Part shown: piece after piece, positions 32,734 through 44,267 of the stretch
How positions within the stretch are numbered: the stretch's first letter is position 1
How the letters are laid out: every line of letters begins with the position of its first letter
Assembly: GCA_033060915.1 (NCBI GenBank)
Contig: CM065388.1
Coordinates: 25,323,001-25,387,000 of the forward strand
Length of the DNA stretch: 64,000 nt
Direction: 5' to 3'
Origin: Euryodendron excelsum
Taxonomy: Eukaryota; Streptophyta; Magnoliopsida; Ericales; Pentaphylacaceae
Position numbers and translations under genes: made by a program
Notes under the pieces: generated by a model
Told to the model about the DNA's origin: nothing
The model's database searches: none
The model's input: only the letters and a program-made list of their open reading frames with translations

Positions 32734-33354
32734 ACTGTTAGCGAATCTAATGGGGACACTTAGAGGGTTAGGCCATTATCATGTCTTTCACCCTTCATCT
32801 AGAGTCTTCAATTAATTTGTCCAATTCTATCAACTTCAAATTTTCAAAATCAAACTTTTGAAAGCTATTTTCAAAAGCATGTCATTGTTTGCATTCTATT
32901 CAAATTTAATTGTTCTATTTTACATTAAGTTTGTCATTCAAATACTGACTTTTTGCATCTTTATTTTTTTAGGTGGATCTTTGTTCACATTTTTATTTTA
33001 TGTCATATCAATTGCCACGTATGTCATGAATGAATAGGATGGAATGGACAGGATGGATGGGAGTTGTTGGGCCCTTTCCTCCGTTTTTCAAAACATTCCA
33101 CACACACACACTGCATCATTCACTTACATTTGTATACTTGCATTCTTTGTCTGGTTACGACCCTTCTAGTTAGAAGGGGGAACGGTATATTGGTTGTGGG
33201 CGGATGCTGTGTTAGTTTATTAGCCTACAACCTATTGAGGGCTCCCTTACTCGGATCACCAACCTATAATGGCACCAACTCGGGCAATGGGCCTAGGTTT
33301 GAAGAATTGGGAACCGAGCCTTCTTAGGAAGTATTAGTAAACCCTCAACCTCAT
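32734..33354 (+). other. Copy B inner region, first part
   Basis: It matches the start of the copy C inner region (56214 on): TTAGAGGGTTAGGCC, GTCTTCAATTAA, GGGAGTTGTTGGGC, AACGGTATATTGGTTGTGGG and CCTAGGTTTGAAGA in the same order. It is untranslated leader in both. It stops at the CTCAT target site of the solo LTR. Confidence 0.75.
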
Positions 33355-36032
33355 TATGATATCCTGAACCTCTATCTATTTCTATTAATGAGAATTTCTT
33401 GTATATATAATGTTTGATGTTAATTATTTCTCCTTTTGGGTCAAAATGACCAATGAGAGCCTTGGTGTAACTTAAGCCTTTGGGTGAGACACATGGGATT
33501 ATTCCCATGTGTATCATCTTTTATACACATAAGTGCACACACTGCTCACTTATGCTCAGCCGATTGAGAAGGAAGAGAGGGAGAAGAGGAGAAGAGAAAG
33601 AGGAAGAGGAAGCTTGAGGAAGAGCTTGAAGCAATAGAAGACTTAACCAAACTTGAAGAAAGGTAAAGTTCCATCTTCCTCTCCAATGGTATATGTGTAT
33701 GTATATGTCTTTGTGGGTTATGTTGTTATAATTGTTGTGGGTGACTCTTTTGAGTCCCAAATTAGCTAAGTTTAGAGTGTTGATGGCCCCATGGAAAGAG
33801 TTGAGGGATTGGGATGTGAAATCCCCAACTTATGCAAGTTAGGGCTTAAATTCCTAAAACCCTAGATCCCTTCAATTTTCTTGTTTAAAGCGTTTGATTC
33901 TGTGTTATTGTGGTCTTCTTGGGTCAATCTTTGGACCCTAGAAGCATTGGAAGGGTTTGTGAGGGTTTTGATGGAGTTTGGTTTTGATTTGAGTGAGGTT
34001 TGGAGATTTTCGGGTAAAATCTGGGTATTTAGCTTTGGAGTGGACACCTCATTTTGTGGAGGCGACTCCTTGTTCCAGTAAACTCCCAGAATTATTCCTT
34101 TAGCTTTGGAGTGGACTCCCCATTTTGTGGAGGCGACTCCTTATCCCAATAAACTCCTAGAATTATTCATTTAGCTTTGGAGTGGACTCCTTGGTTTTTG
34201 GAGGCGACTCATTGTCCTAGTGAACTCCCAGATTTATTCGTTCAGCTCTGGAGGCGACTCCTTAGTCTCCGGAGGAGACACTTTTGCCCAGATAACTCCC
34301 AGATTGTCTCTTCAGCTCTGGAGGCGACTCCTTAGTCTCTGGAGGCGACACTTTTGCCCAGATAACTCCTAGATTTGTTTCTTCAGCTCAAAAGGCGACT
34401 CCTTTGTTTCTGGAGCCGACACCTTCGTCCAGCCCCCGGTTTCACTTTCCAATTCAGACACTGTTTTGTAGAACGGGCATAACTTTCTCTAGAAAACTTG
34501 GTTTGATGCACCGTTTGAAGCATTGGATAGTAGACTCATAGATCTTTGTATCCATATAAATTTTGTACTCTAATTTCTTGTGGTTTGAGAGATATTGAAT
34601 TTTAAAGTTGACCTAAAATTCTACCAGTAACATTCTTCTTCCAAACTTTTAACCCATTTTCTATGGGGCATAACTCCTTCATCCGAAATGTGTTTTTAGC
34701 CTATGAACTATCAAATTAAAGCCCTTTAAGCCTATTTTCAAATAGAACTAAGCTAGAGTGTGAAATCTTCCTTGAGAGGTGATTGGGATGCGATAAAGGA
34801 GTCGATGTTCCGGCTTTCATGTTCAAACCTCAACCTTATGTTCTTGTTTTATGTGGTTGCTTTGCTTTGGAGTCTTGTATTGATATTTCCATACTTCTAT
34901 GTGCATTTTGTGTAGGAACACCTTGTCTACCACCCATCTTATCGGAGAGAGGTGAGTAACGATATGCCATGAGGAAAACTCTATTAATTTTCAAATGTTT
35001 TAAATTCACCTACATATCATGCAATGTTTTCCATATATTTTTCAATGCATCAATGTTTATGCTCAATACAAATGTCATACCTTGAAATGCATGCAAGCTA
35101 TACTTATGTTATGAATGAAAATCATGGACTATAATGTTTAAAGGAAAGAGATGCTAAGTTTCCAATGTATGGTACCAACTCGAGGTCTTTCATGGCGAGA
35201 CTTTAAACTAGCAACGATGGTCCTACGATAGGGGATGTGAAATAAACTATCGCCATGTTCGGGAGACGTCCCACGGCCTAAAGAGCCCTATTTTTGACCT
35301 TTAAGGTTACTGATGTGGAGCATAGCTCTGATGTCGAGTTGTAGCACACTTATGTTTTAGAACAAGAACAATGATATGTCCAAATGTTTATTACAAGTTA
35401 TGTTACGTTTTATCACGAGCAAGGATATATCGCATCTCTCTTTTATGATACCATGTTTTGAAGCGATAGAATGCTGCAATATGATGTTTATGCTATCTAT
35501 GATTTCAAACCTATGCTTACACGTTTCAAGTTCATGCCTTAAATACATAAATGTTTATCTATTGTTTTATTCATTAGACATAACTGTTAGTCCATGGTAT
35601 TTTCATGCTCATGCATCATTGTTATTCGCTAAGCATTAACTTATGTTTTCTCAAATGATTTTCAGGTAGCCAATCCAGGAGGCCCTAGAGCGAGGCCATA
35701 TGTGGATTTGAGCTACGGCCCATGGGCCTATGTTTTGCATAATGTTTGAGGGCTGGACCTAATGTTTTGTAATGATATATATATTGCTATAACTTCAGTG
35801 GACCTTGATTAGGTCCTTATGTATATTATGTTTTGAATTAGGCATAATTCTATCATGTATGACACGGTTTATTTTTCAAGTTATCAAAAGTTCTATTTTC
35901 TGCAATTATGCATCATTTTAAATGATTATGCACAGGTGATCAACCGGTTTAATGTAATGCGGCCTTGGGTAGCCTTGCTACTGGCCGGTCATGTACCCTA
36001 AATCCGTATAGGCCGGGTTTTGGGTCGTGACA
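33355..36032 (+). mobile_element. 2.7 kb solo LTR of another Gypsy family
   Basis: CTCAT is duplicated at 33350-33354 and 36033-36037, and copy B sequence continues across it. The element begins TATGATATCCTGAACCTC and ends GGCCGGGTTTTGGGTCGTGACA-like (last bases GTCGTGACA), an LTR end typical of Tekay/Del-type chromoviruses. It has no inner region. It contains a 71-base tandem array (34028-34440). Confidence 0.8.
34028..34440 (+). repeat. 71-base tandem repeat in the solo LTR
   Basis: Six units start at about 34028, 34099, 34170, 34241, 34311 and 34381. Each holds TTTAGCTTTGGAGTGGACTC or TTCAGCTCTGGAGGCGACTC, then a second GGAGGCGACTCC-like word, then AACTCCCAGA. The GGAGTGGACTCC words are near-palindromes. 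Confidence 0.85.
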
Positions 36033-36373
36033 CTCATGCTCATGTATAAATCATGCATAGCTGAACTTCTGCTGAATTTAAGACACCCACGTCAATTTCA
36101 AATTCCATGGAGGAAAGAGCGACTATTTTACTTTCCTTTATCCTTGTCTAATTTTTGTTATTATAATGCTTATATAAATTCTCATGCATACATATTTATT
36201 TTACAATTGCATTCTCTCTTTCTACTCTTAGCATACATTCTCACGTATTTAATATTCTATTTCAAGATAAGAGTTCCAAAGTAACTCAAGTCACTGCAAT
36301 CTCATGCATATAATCAACCTATAGACAGTGACACCAAGATCACTCTCCCTTGCATAAAACTCATATATTTCTA
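36033..36373 (+). other. Copy B inner region, second part
   Basis: It continues the match to copy C (about 56790-57130): TGCATAGCTGAACTTCTGCT, AAGAGTTCCAAAGTAACTCA and GATCACTCTCCCTTGCAT. The match breaks at about 36373, where LTR-end sequence begins. Confidence 0.75.
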
Positions 36374-36718
36374 TTTCAAAAACCAAAACCAAAGTCACGT
36401 TTTCAAAAGCGCTTTAAAATATTTTCCAAAGGACACTAAAAACCTATTTTCTAAAATCCTTCTTAAGAGGCACTTTTCAAAATATTTTCAAAAAACCTAA
36501 GTTTAGTCTTTAGATTACACTTATTTTTAGCTGACCTAGCACATCTTTAACTATGTTATGTGGTGACTCCAAATTTTTTCAAAAACCCCTTAATCAAACC
36601 AAGTTTTCAAGTTCAAACTCCTATCACACTTGTCAATTTAGGAAGGTAGGTTCTAATAGAGAGAGTACCATGCTTTTTCCTAAACCAAGAGAACTTATTA
36701 AAAAATCAGAGCATGACA
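36374..36718 (+). repeat. Copy B 3' LTR remnant (last 345 bases)
   Basis: It matches the end of the copy B and C LTRs: TTAAGAGGCACTTTTC, AACCTAAGTTTAGTCTTTAG, GTGGTGACTCC, and a decayed end at GAGCATGACA. The first 4 kb of the LTR is gone. Confidence 0.65.
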
Positions 36719-37310
36719 GATAGGAACTACCGCCTTAGCCAAACACCCCCCACACTTTTAAGAATTTATAAGCAAGTTTTTTACCTTTTCATAATTCGTA
36801 AGGTGTTGTGAGGTGTCTTATTGAGAACATAATTTGCTAAAAGCAAAGCTTCCCCCAACAAATTCTAGGGTAATTCAGAACTTATCAACCTAGCATTCTT
36901 CATCTCCTTAAGAGTTTGATTCTTACATTCAGCAACTTCGTTTTGCTGTAGTGAATAAGGTGCTATAGTTTGGTGAATAATATTATGTCCAGAACATAGC
37001 TAAACAAATGGGGCTTCATATTCCCTATCTCTATCACTTCTCAATACCTTAATCTTCTTGCTAAGTTAGTTCTCAATCTCATTTTTTAAGTGTATAAAAC
37101 ATTTTTAATGCTTCATCTTTGCTACTTAGGAAAAAAACACATAACAATATTGAGTTCTAGTCAATTTCAATTCTAAACATGTCTCACATTTATGATTGGC
37201 ATCAATCTCAAATTTAGACAATAATTTCACGTTGATCAATCTACACAAAGTATCTTATTTAACTTGTTCTATTTTATCGTGCCATAAATTTAAAAACTCA
37301 AGCATAAAAC
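36719..37310 (-). pseudogene. Copia pol remnant: GAG-pre-integrase and integrase
   Basis: On the minus strand: NLWHDKIEQVK, then the HHCC zinc-binding part ANHKCETCLELKLTRTQ, then MFYTLKNEIENQLSKKIKV and LRSDRDREYE, where the conserved integrase aspartate stands. IIHQTIAPYS, QQNEVAECKNQTLKEMKNAR (with the E of the DDE triad position) and LLGEALLLANYVLNKTPH follow. Integrase inserts the DNA copy. Several stops and frame changes show decay. Reverse transcriptase would lie further left but is cut off by copy B at 36718. Confidence 0.78.
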
Positions 37311-38499
37311 CAAAAGATATATACTTATTAATAGTAAAAACAACACCATTCTACAATAAATAAATACAACTAAAGTGATCTAATGGATTAAAACATGATA
37401 TAACAAATTTAGCAAAATGCTACATATACATTCATGCAATTATATAGTTTTCATAAGAAAAATTTAAACATAATAAGATCACAGCAAGTACACCATCATA
37501 TCTCATAACTCTTAGAAAAAACTTAACAAGCCATGTGTGTAGAAAATATAATGCTCGTTTTCAAGCACACTTATTTAACCTTTGCACCAAATAGAGCCTA
37601 TAATGGTTGCACACTCTTCTATAAATCATTAGGAGGGAGCAAGGTTTGTGCAGTAAACTTTTTTAAATTACATTTCAGATCTTAAATCTTTCTAAAATTA
37701 CACTATACACCCTAAAATTTTAGAAAATTTCACTTTACTCTAATTTTTTTATGAAATTAAAATTTTAGGGAAATCACACTTTACTCCTAATTTTTTTATG
37801 AAATTACACTATACTCCCCAAAACTTTATAAAATTACATTAGTCCTCATAACTTTTGGAAATTACAAAAAAATCTTTAAAGTTTTGAAAATTTTAGATAT
37901 AGACCCAAGACTTTTTGTAAATATAAAAAAAGGTCCCAAATTTTGAAAAAGAGTTGTTGGTTCATCCGTTGTTAGAAACGGTACATATGTTTTTGGTTCT
38001 GTAAACCAGATAATCAGAGACTCGGGAAAACCATTGAAATTTGATAACTTTTAATCTGCTAATACAAATCACCCAAATAATATACCATTGGAAAGGTATT
38101 AATGGATAGAAAAAATAAAATCAACAAAGTTTCAAATTTTATACTAAAGAATGCAATTTTCTCTCAATCCGTAAATAATTTGACAACAAAACTTTAGGGA
38201 CACGATCATGTATGTATAAACAATAACATACTACAATTTCATACTATATAGTGTTCACTTGGCCAAGGTGTCATTAACAAACATATGGTGCTTTTTGAAC
38301 AAAACAACTCATATAATGCATAACTCGACACAAGCATCCTAATATGTTATGAGAAGTACATTAAACGAGAATGACATTGTTTATCATTTTCAACAACCAG
38401 GGGAATAAAACGGCCAATCTTTAAATGCACGTCCACACATCTCAGATATTCAACAACTGCATTGAAAAGTAAAGATGGCACATCCATTGCAATTACAGA
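37311..38499. other. AT-rich Copia inner debris, no gene seen
   Basis: It lies between a Copia integrase and an LTR in the same orientation, where gag and protease should be, but I can recognise neither. A degenerate repeat of roughly 65-90 bases with AAATTACACTATACTCC and TTTTTTTATGAAATTA words lies at about 37660-37890. Confidence 0.45.
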
Positions 38500-39080
38500 A
38501 ACACACTCAAACACAATAAAGAAAATAAAATAAAATAAGTGTCTTAAGATTGTTGTCCTCCACTGTGTAATAGTGTTGAAGTAATCAAAATATAAAGATG
38601 CTAAACTTATAAAAAAATAAGCAAACTTACAAAACTATAAAAAATTTCAAAATTATAGAATGATCAAGGCTAGTGTTTCACACTATGTCCTTAAGACAAT
38701 TATACCTCCGTAGTAGTGTTAATGGTTGGATGGGTATTTGTCTTCCAAGATACAATGATCTCCCACATACAGAAGCAGCACTGCAATTTGTATGCCTGGC
38801 AAACCGAAACTATAAAGAAATCTATCTCTAACTCAAAAAATTGACTCTATGAATATGCACCAAAGAATGAAAAAAATAGTTTATAAAATGAACAATATCC
38901 AATGTATTTATACAGACAAATGGGTGCCTTTTCAAATAGCCACGAGTCAAACAGTGTCTTTGAAAAGTCACAACCTTCCAAATGTGACAGCATTTGATCT
39001 CACTAACAAATTATTTATTCACCAATGATTCAAGTGAGTCCCACAGTTATTGTGGCTCAAAGTGACTAAAGTTATAAATT
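38500..39080 (-). mobile_element. Copia-type LTR
   Basis: It shares TGTCCTTAAGACAATTAT, CCAAGATACAATGATCTCCC and TGCCTGGCAAACCG with the fragment at 24780-25330. A minus-strand TATA box (TGTATAAATACATTGG) lies near 38915. The orientation agrees with the integrase at 36719-37310, so it may be the 5' LTR of that element. The exact ends and primer site are not clear. Confidence 0.45.
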
Positions 39081-39160
39081 TTCCAACACTATTTGGCCCC
39101 AATATGAACTTCCTTGATGTGCATGAATTTGGAGACATTCCTTAGTTATGTACTTACTAG

Positions 39161-39288
39161 AAAATGCTATATGTAATCTCATTTTTCTCACTTATAGAAT
39201 CAAGTGAATGGATCCCACATGAATTTATTAATGTAGGTCATATAGCTTTGTGTCTAAGAATGAGAAAAGGGATTGTATATAGCATTAC
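39161..39288. mobile_element. Small MITE
   Basis: AATGCTATATGTAATCTCAT at 39163 is mirrored by the reverse complement of 39261-39286 (AATGCTATATACAATCCCTT), and pairing runs on to TTTTCTCA. The inverted ends are about 27 bases long. No coding capacity. Confidence 0.55.
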
Positions 39289-39344
39289 TCATATTAATAT
39301 ACTTGTTTTGATAGATAAGCTGTAACTTCTATTACCAAAAGGGT

Positions 39345-39522
39345 AATGTTGTATAAACAGAAAATTCATACAAAATTTTTATATAAAATGATTTGTCTAA
39401 ATGAGAACCTTTCACTTTGAAATAAAACACTCACCATATTGACTTTAAATTACAAAAATGCCACTGCCACATACATTATTCTGTTGGGAGTTTATGTACA
39501 ATTTTTCTGTAACAATAGCATT
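39345..39522. mobile_element. Small MITE
   Basis: AATGTTGTATAAACAGAAAA at 39345 is mirrored with mismatches by the reverse complement of 39491-39522 (AATGCTATTGTTACAGAAAA). It lies directly after the previous MITE and may be related to it. Confidence 0.4.
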
Positions 39523-39602
39523 TTCCTTACTAAGAAGTATAATGCATAGGTAAATGTAACTGTTTCATTGTTTCACAGTTTCCAAAACTCCAAGAGACCA
39601 TT

Positions 39603-39941
39603 CACTACTAAAAAATGGCCCTTTCGCTTTGGGAGCTTTTGCAATAATAAAAGGTCATCTTTTTGCGATGGCAAATGACCGTCGCAAAAACTCATCTCTA
39701 ATCGTATTTGCGATGGCCATTTGCGACGGTAGATATATGGGGTTGCACGTATGGCTTTTTGAGATAAGTATTTACGACGAGATGTATGCCATCACAAAAG
39801 GTATTTTTTGCGACGGTTGTTGCCGTTGAAAAAAGTTTTAATCAAAATGGCATCGTTTTGACTTGCACTCTTCTCCTTTTCCCCATAAACCCATTTTCCC
39901 CCCTTTTCCCCGTAAACCCTAGCCAGGTTCTATCAAATGTT

Positions 39942-40013
<72 letters not shown>

Positions 40014-40404
40014 TTGAACCCTCTCTCTGACCTCCTCTCCATCGTAATATCCATCACCATCAGTCACCACCACCGCCACCTCCTCCCCCTCTCTGACCTC
40101 GTCTCCATCGCTACATCGATCACACCACTACCACCTCATCCGCTCTCCACTGCGCCTCCTCCACCTCCTCTCCTGCACCTCTGCCGCCCCACCACCTTCT
40201 CTTGTGATTTAAGGTATGTTCTTAGTTCATCAGTGCTCTTATTATTTGCATTTAATCCTTGACATATATTCTTTCTCTTACACTGCAATCTATATGAACT
40301 TCAAAATTTAAGGACCCAAGTTCCTTAGGGTCTGGTTTTGTCACATTTGTCTACCTTTTATACCTTTATTGGGCCTCTCTCTCTCTCTTTTGTTGAAGTA
40401 TAAC
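39603..40404 (+). mobile_element. CACTA (En/Spm) transposon terminus with leader exon
   Basis: It starts CACTACTAAAAAATGGCCCT, the terminal repeat of plant CACTA elements. Subterminal TTTGCGACGG/CCGTCGCAAA motifs follow in both directions (for example 39659-39689, 39715-39730, 39808-39820). Then come AAACCCTAGCC, a CT microsatellite and a serine/proline-rich stretch that ends at a plausible splice donor (AAGGTATG, 40212). It looks like the 5' end and first exon of a transposase transcription unit. Copy D is inserted right after, and the other terminus is not found in the window. Confidence 0.7.
39943..40010. repeat. (CT)34 microsatellite
   Basis: Sixty-eight bases of perfect CT repeat lie in the presumed leader of the CACTA gene. 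The serine-leucine repeat translated through it is not evidence of a protein. Confidence 0.95.
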
Positions 40405-42359
40405 TGCTACACCCCGTTTTTGGACCAGACTAAGCCCTCTTGGCCTGAGAACAAGCACGATGCTCTCTTGTTATAACTCATCCTCCTAGAAGGACAAATG
40501 TGACAAGGTTTAAATTTTTGAAATGGAATTGATTAGGGTTTTTGGAAAAGGTCTTTAGAGTCACCACCTAACATATTTAAAGATGTGCTAGGTCATCTAC
40601 ACCAAGTATAACCCGAGAGTTAAACTAAGGTTTTGGAAAGTATTTTTGAAAGTCATCCTCATGAGAGGGTTTTAGAAGGTAGGGCTATTTGACAACCCTA
40701 AAAATGTTGGAAAGCCTTTTTGAATATTGACTCTGGTTTTTGGTCTTTGAAACAGAAATTCTTAAGTCCGGGGGTTGGTCACTTGTGGGGAAAATGTCCT
40801 AAGACTATATGTCTACTCACCTTTTAGTCACCTAATTATGACTCACCGATTACCTACGTTTAATGCTATCCACTCAGAAAACATTTGAAAACAAAGTTTG
40901 AAAAAGAGATTGAAAGATGGAATTGAGTTTGAAAAATGGTTATAGAATTGGAAATTCGAAAAGGGTTGTAGAATTGAAAGTTTGAAAAGAGTTGTAACCG
41001 CACCCTATAAAGGGTTACCTATGTACCTCCTTAAAGAGTGTCACACCCCGATTTTTTGGGTGTCCAATGTCCTTCCAGTTCGGAGACCCTAAAGCACGGA
41101 ACTTTGTCACTAAAATTCATCCTCCTAGAAGGACAAATGCGACTAGGTTTGAAAATTGATTTGACTAAGGGCTTTTTAGAAAAATAGGAGTCGCCACCTA
41201 ACTTGATAAAAGTGAGTTAGGGCACCTAAAATTAAACGTTAATCCGAAGATTAAACTTAGTGTTTTTTTTTTTAAAAGGTTTTTTGAAAATTCCTTCAAG
41301 AGAGGGTTTTTAGGAAAATAGATTGTCTGGTAACCTTTTGAAATGTTTAAGCCCTTTTTGAAAATAACTCCATTTTGGTCTTTCGAAAACAGAAATCTAA
41401 AGTTCGGGAGTTGGTTACTTGTAGGGAAGATATCCTAAGATCATCACCCTACCCTGCCCTTTCGGTACCTACATGTCTAATCACCCTTTGTTCACTCACT
41501 AGAATAACCGGCTACCATTATCCACTTAATATTCACTTTTAGGAAAACGGGATTTAGTCATCGCTTTTCGGATGGATGATGCAAATTTTTGGAAAAAGTT
41601 TGAAAATAATGGAGGTTTTGAAAGAGTTTGGAATAGAAACTTTGAATTGATTGGAATGTTTGAAAAAGGGATTGGGGTTGAAATAAAAGTTATGACCGCA
41701 CCATTTTAGGTTGCCTACGTATCTCATTTGGCGAGAATCAGGTCATTCGTAGTTTAGGCAAGAGCCCGATGGAAAATAGGCGCATTAGGGCCTTTGGAAG
41801 GTTTGAGACACTTTTGGGTCATTGGAAAAGCTTAAGACACTTTGAGGTCTTTGGAAGTTGAAGACTCTTTGTAGTCTTAGAAAAGTTTTTGACTTGAAAT
41901 TGGATGGTAGAGTGTTTTGAAAATGTTTTTGGATCAACATAAGGGAGTTTTGGAAAAATCTTTGGCAAGACTCAAGGGAAGTTGAAAGTGTTTTTGAAGT
42001 CTTGTTTTGAAAACCTTGGAGGAATGTTCTGATGAATTAATTTTTTAAAGTAGTTTTTGGAAAGGGCTATGGGTTTGGAATCCTAATATGGACAACCTTA
42101 GAGGTTGTTCTTGATTTATCACTTCTCCTTGGAATCCCTAGTCATGAGGAGGACACCTTAGGTTTGTGACTCTTTGAAAACATTTTTGGAAAGGTCATGA
42201 AGAGGGAATGAAGAACATTTGAAGAGTTTATAGAATTGGTTTTTTTTGAAGTCAAGAGAGTAGGAGGTTTTGGAAAAATAAGCTATGAGAATATTTTAAA
42301 TGTTTGAATGATCATTTAGGAAGGTTCAAGAGTTGGAACCTTGAAGTGTATTAATCTTG

Positions 42360-42687
42360 GTTGGGTTAGCCTAGGGTTAGGGGGAACCTAAGGTGAACTA
42401 ACTTAGGTTAGGTAGACCTAAGGTTAAGAAGGCTTGGGGTTAACTAACTAAGATTAAGTTAACCTAAGGTGAGGTAACTAAGGTCAAGTTAACCTAGGGT
42501 TAGGTTACTAGGGTCAAGTTAACCTAGGGTTAGGTAACTAGGGTCAAGTTAACCTAGGGTTAGGTTACTAGGGTCAAGTTAACCTAGGTTTGGTAACTAG
42601 GGTCAAGTTAACCTAGGGTTAGGTTACTAGGGTCAAGTTAACCTAGGGTTAGGTAACTAGGATCAAGTTAACCTAGGGTTGGATTAA
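42360..42687 (-). repeat. 30-base tandem repeat in copy E
   Basis: The unit AGTTAACCTAGGGTTAGGTT with ACTAGGGTCA recurs about ten times with a 30-base period and is near-perfect from 42480 on. It lies in the U5 part of the solo LTR. Confidence 0.9.
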
Positions 42688-44088
42688 AAAAAAGGCTTTG
42701 AAAGTTAGTTTAATGCACTTTTGGAAAGGGTTTTCAAAAACAAAACATGTTATGCAAAGGACTTTGGTTGACAACCCTTTTGAAGATCATTTCCATAAAA
42801 ATTTTGACTCTAGTCAAGAGTATGGTTTATATGGTGGTGATTGGAGACCATTCCAAGGAAGGTTTCCTTATGGCCATTATAACCACTATCTTGACAAGAG
42901 TGTAAGGGGTCAAAAATCAACATAATGATGGCAATTTTTGAAAAATCATTTTTGATGCAAAGATGGAGAGAATGCATTTTTGAAATCATCTTTGGAGAAA
43001 GATTTTGAAAACCATTTTTCAAGGGCACCATTCCATTAAGAGAAGGTTCATATGGCCAATAAAAGGGAGACCACTCAAGAGAGGGTTCCATGGAGCCATT
43101 CCAACCACTAAACTTGAGAGAATGGAAACCTTGAAATCAAAGATCTTGAACATCATTCTTAGGTGATCATAAAGAGAAAAGGAAACCATTCTAACAATTT
43201 AGGGCTCCTATGGCCAATATAAGGGAGACCATTCAAGAGATGGTTCCATGGCGCAATTTTAACCACTAAATTTGAGAGAATGGAAACCTTGAATATTAGA
43301 GAGTTTTGAAAGCAACTTTTATGCAAGTTGAAATACAATGATGCAAACATATGAATTAGGGGGTTGTAAGGGATTTTCTAAGGCATGACTCCTAAGGTCT
43401 CATCCTAAACTTCAAGGGGGCCAACTCTTGGAACAATTTTTGAAAGAAATATAGAGCTTGGAAATTGCCTAAAATTAAGAGCAATATAAACATTGTGGAG
43501 CATGACAATAAACATAAAATGGAGCCAAGCACACAATACATGATAAAAATAGCAATATGCAAGGGGTCATGATTTACATACAAGGCTTTTAGGCTTCACC
43601 ACATAAACAAAGGGCTCTTAGGCCATACCATCTTAAAGTAGGCTAGTGAGAGGTCACCCTACACGGTGGCTCTCACTTGCTTTCCTCTAGGCATGATCTA
43701 AGAGCCCTCTTGGCTCAAGCATGTAAGAAAGGGGGGTTGAAGATGGGGGTTAAAATAGAGAATAGCCTAAGTAGGCTACGAGGGAGAAGAAAAGAGTGGG
43801 GGAGAGCATAAATGTAAAAGGGATACCACCTTTTGCCTTCACCACATTTGTAGTCTTTAATGGATGTCTTGATTGGAGCTTGAATGACTTCAAGAGGGCT
43901 TAAGAGGCTAGAGTGGAGTGTGTAAGTGTGTATGGGGCCCTGTATGTGGAATGTATGGGCTTAGGAGGGGTGGAATCTAGCCTAAGTGTTGAAAGGGGAG
44001 AATATATATGGAGATTCGAGGTTTTGGATTGATTTTAGCAAAGTTTCGTATCAATTTCGGACCTGGAATATGCAAGGGGGGAGGCCTC

Positions 44089-44096
44089 TATTTATA
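44089..44096 (-). promoter_or_regulatory. Copy E TATA box
   Basis: The minus strand reads CCTATAAATAGAGGCC at the same place in the LTR plan as in the other copies. Confidence 0.68.
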
Positions 44097-44113
44097 GGCA
44101 ATCTGGAACAGAC

Positions 44114-44176
44114 CATGCGCATGTGCTACATGCGTATGGCCAAAATTTGGCCGTGCGCACGTAGGACATGCGCAGG
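44114..44176 (-). promoter_or_regulatory. Copy E palindrome upstream of the TATA box
   Basis: Two 31-base arms meet at 44145: CATGCGCATGTGCTACATGC... on the left and ...GTAGGACATGCGCAGG on the right, with 26 of 31 positions paired and a perfect GGCCAAA-A-TTTGGCC core (44138-44152). It ends 17 bases from the TATA box. The sequence is unlike the TGGCGCC arms of copies A to D, but the position and shape are the same. Confidence 0.8.
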
Positions 44177-44267
44177 TACTGTTCCATTGCCAGAATAACA
44201 TGTGGCACCCTGTGTACTGGTTAAATCTCGACCGTTGATCGAAAGTCAGTCGATCTGATCAAATTTT

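Larger units (their letters stand above)
28331..36718 (+). mobile_element. Copy B: shortened Tat/Ogre-like element
   Basis: A 4.4 kb LTR (28331-32733) is followed by inner sequence matching copy C (32734-33354 and 36033-36373), then about 345 bases that match the end of the LTR (36374-36718). Everything between, including any Gag and most of the 3' LTR, is deleted. A 2.7 kb solo LTR of another Gypsy family sits in the inner region. The flanks (ACT left, GAT right) show no target duplication, so one end may be eroded. Confidence 0.8.

Noticed and set aside
38705..38716. GTAGTAGTG as the second CACTA end
   Set aside because: It lies in an LTR sequence also found at 24780-25330 and has no subterminal CGACGG repeats near it.
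39786..40262. Open frame of 158 codons with a serine-leucine repeat
   Set aside because: It is produced by translating the (CT)34 microsatellite and C-rich CACTA leader; the first part is the CACTA subterminal region.
42360..42687. Interstitial telomere
   Set aside because: The unit is 30 bases and not TTTAGGG; the similarity is limited to a few words.
42405..42690. Regular 30-base repeats resembling a CRISPR array
   Set aside because: The repeats are contiguous with no unique spacers, in a plant LTR; it is a minisatellite.
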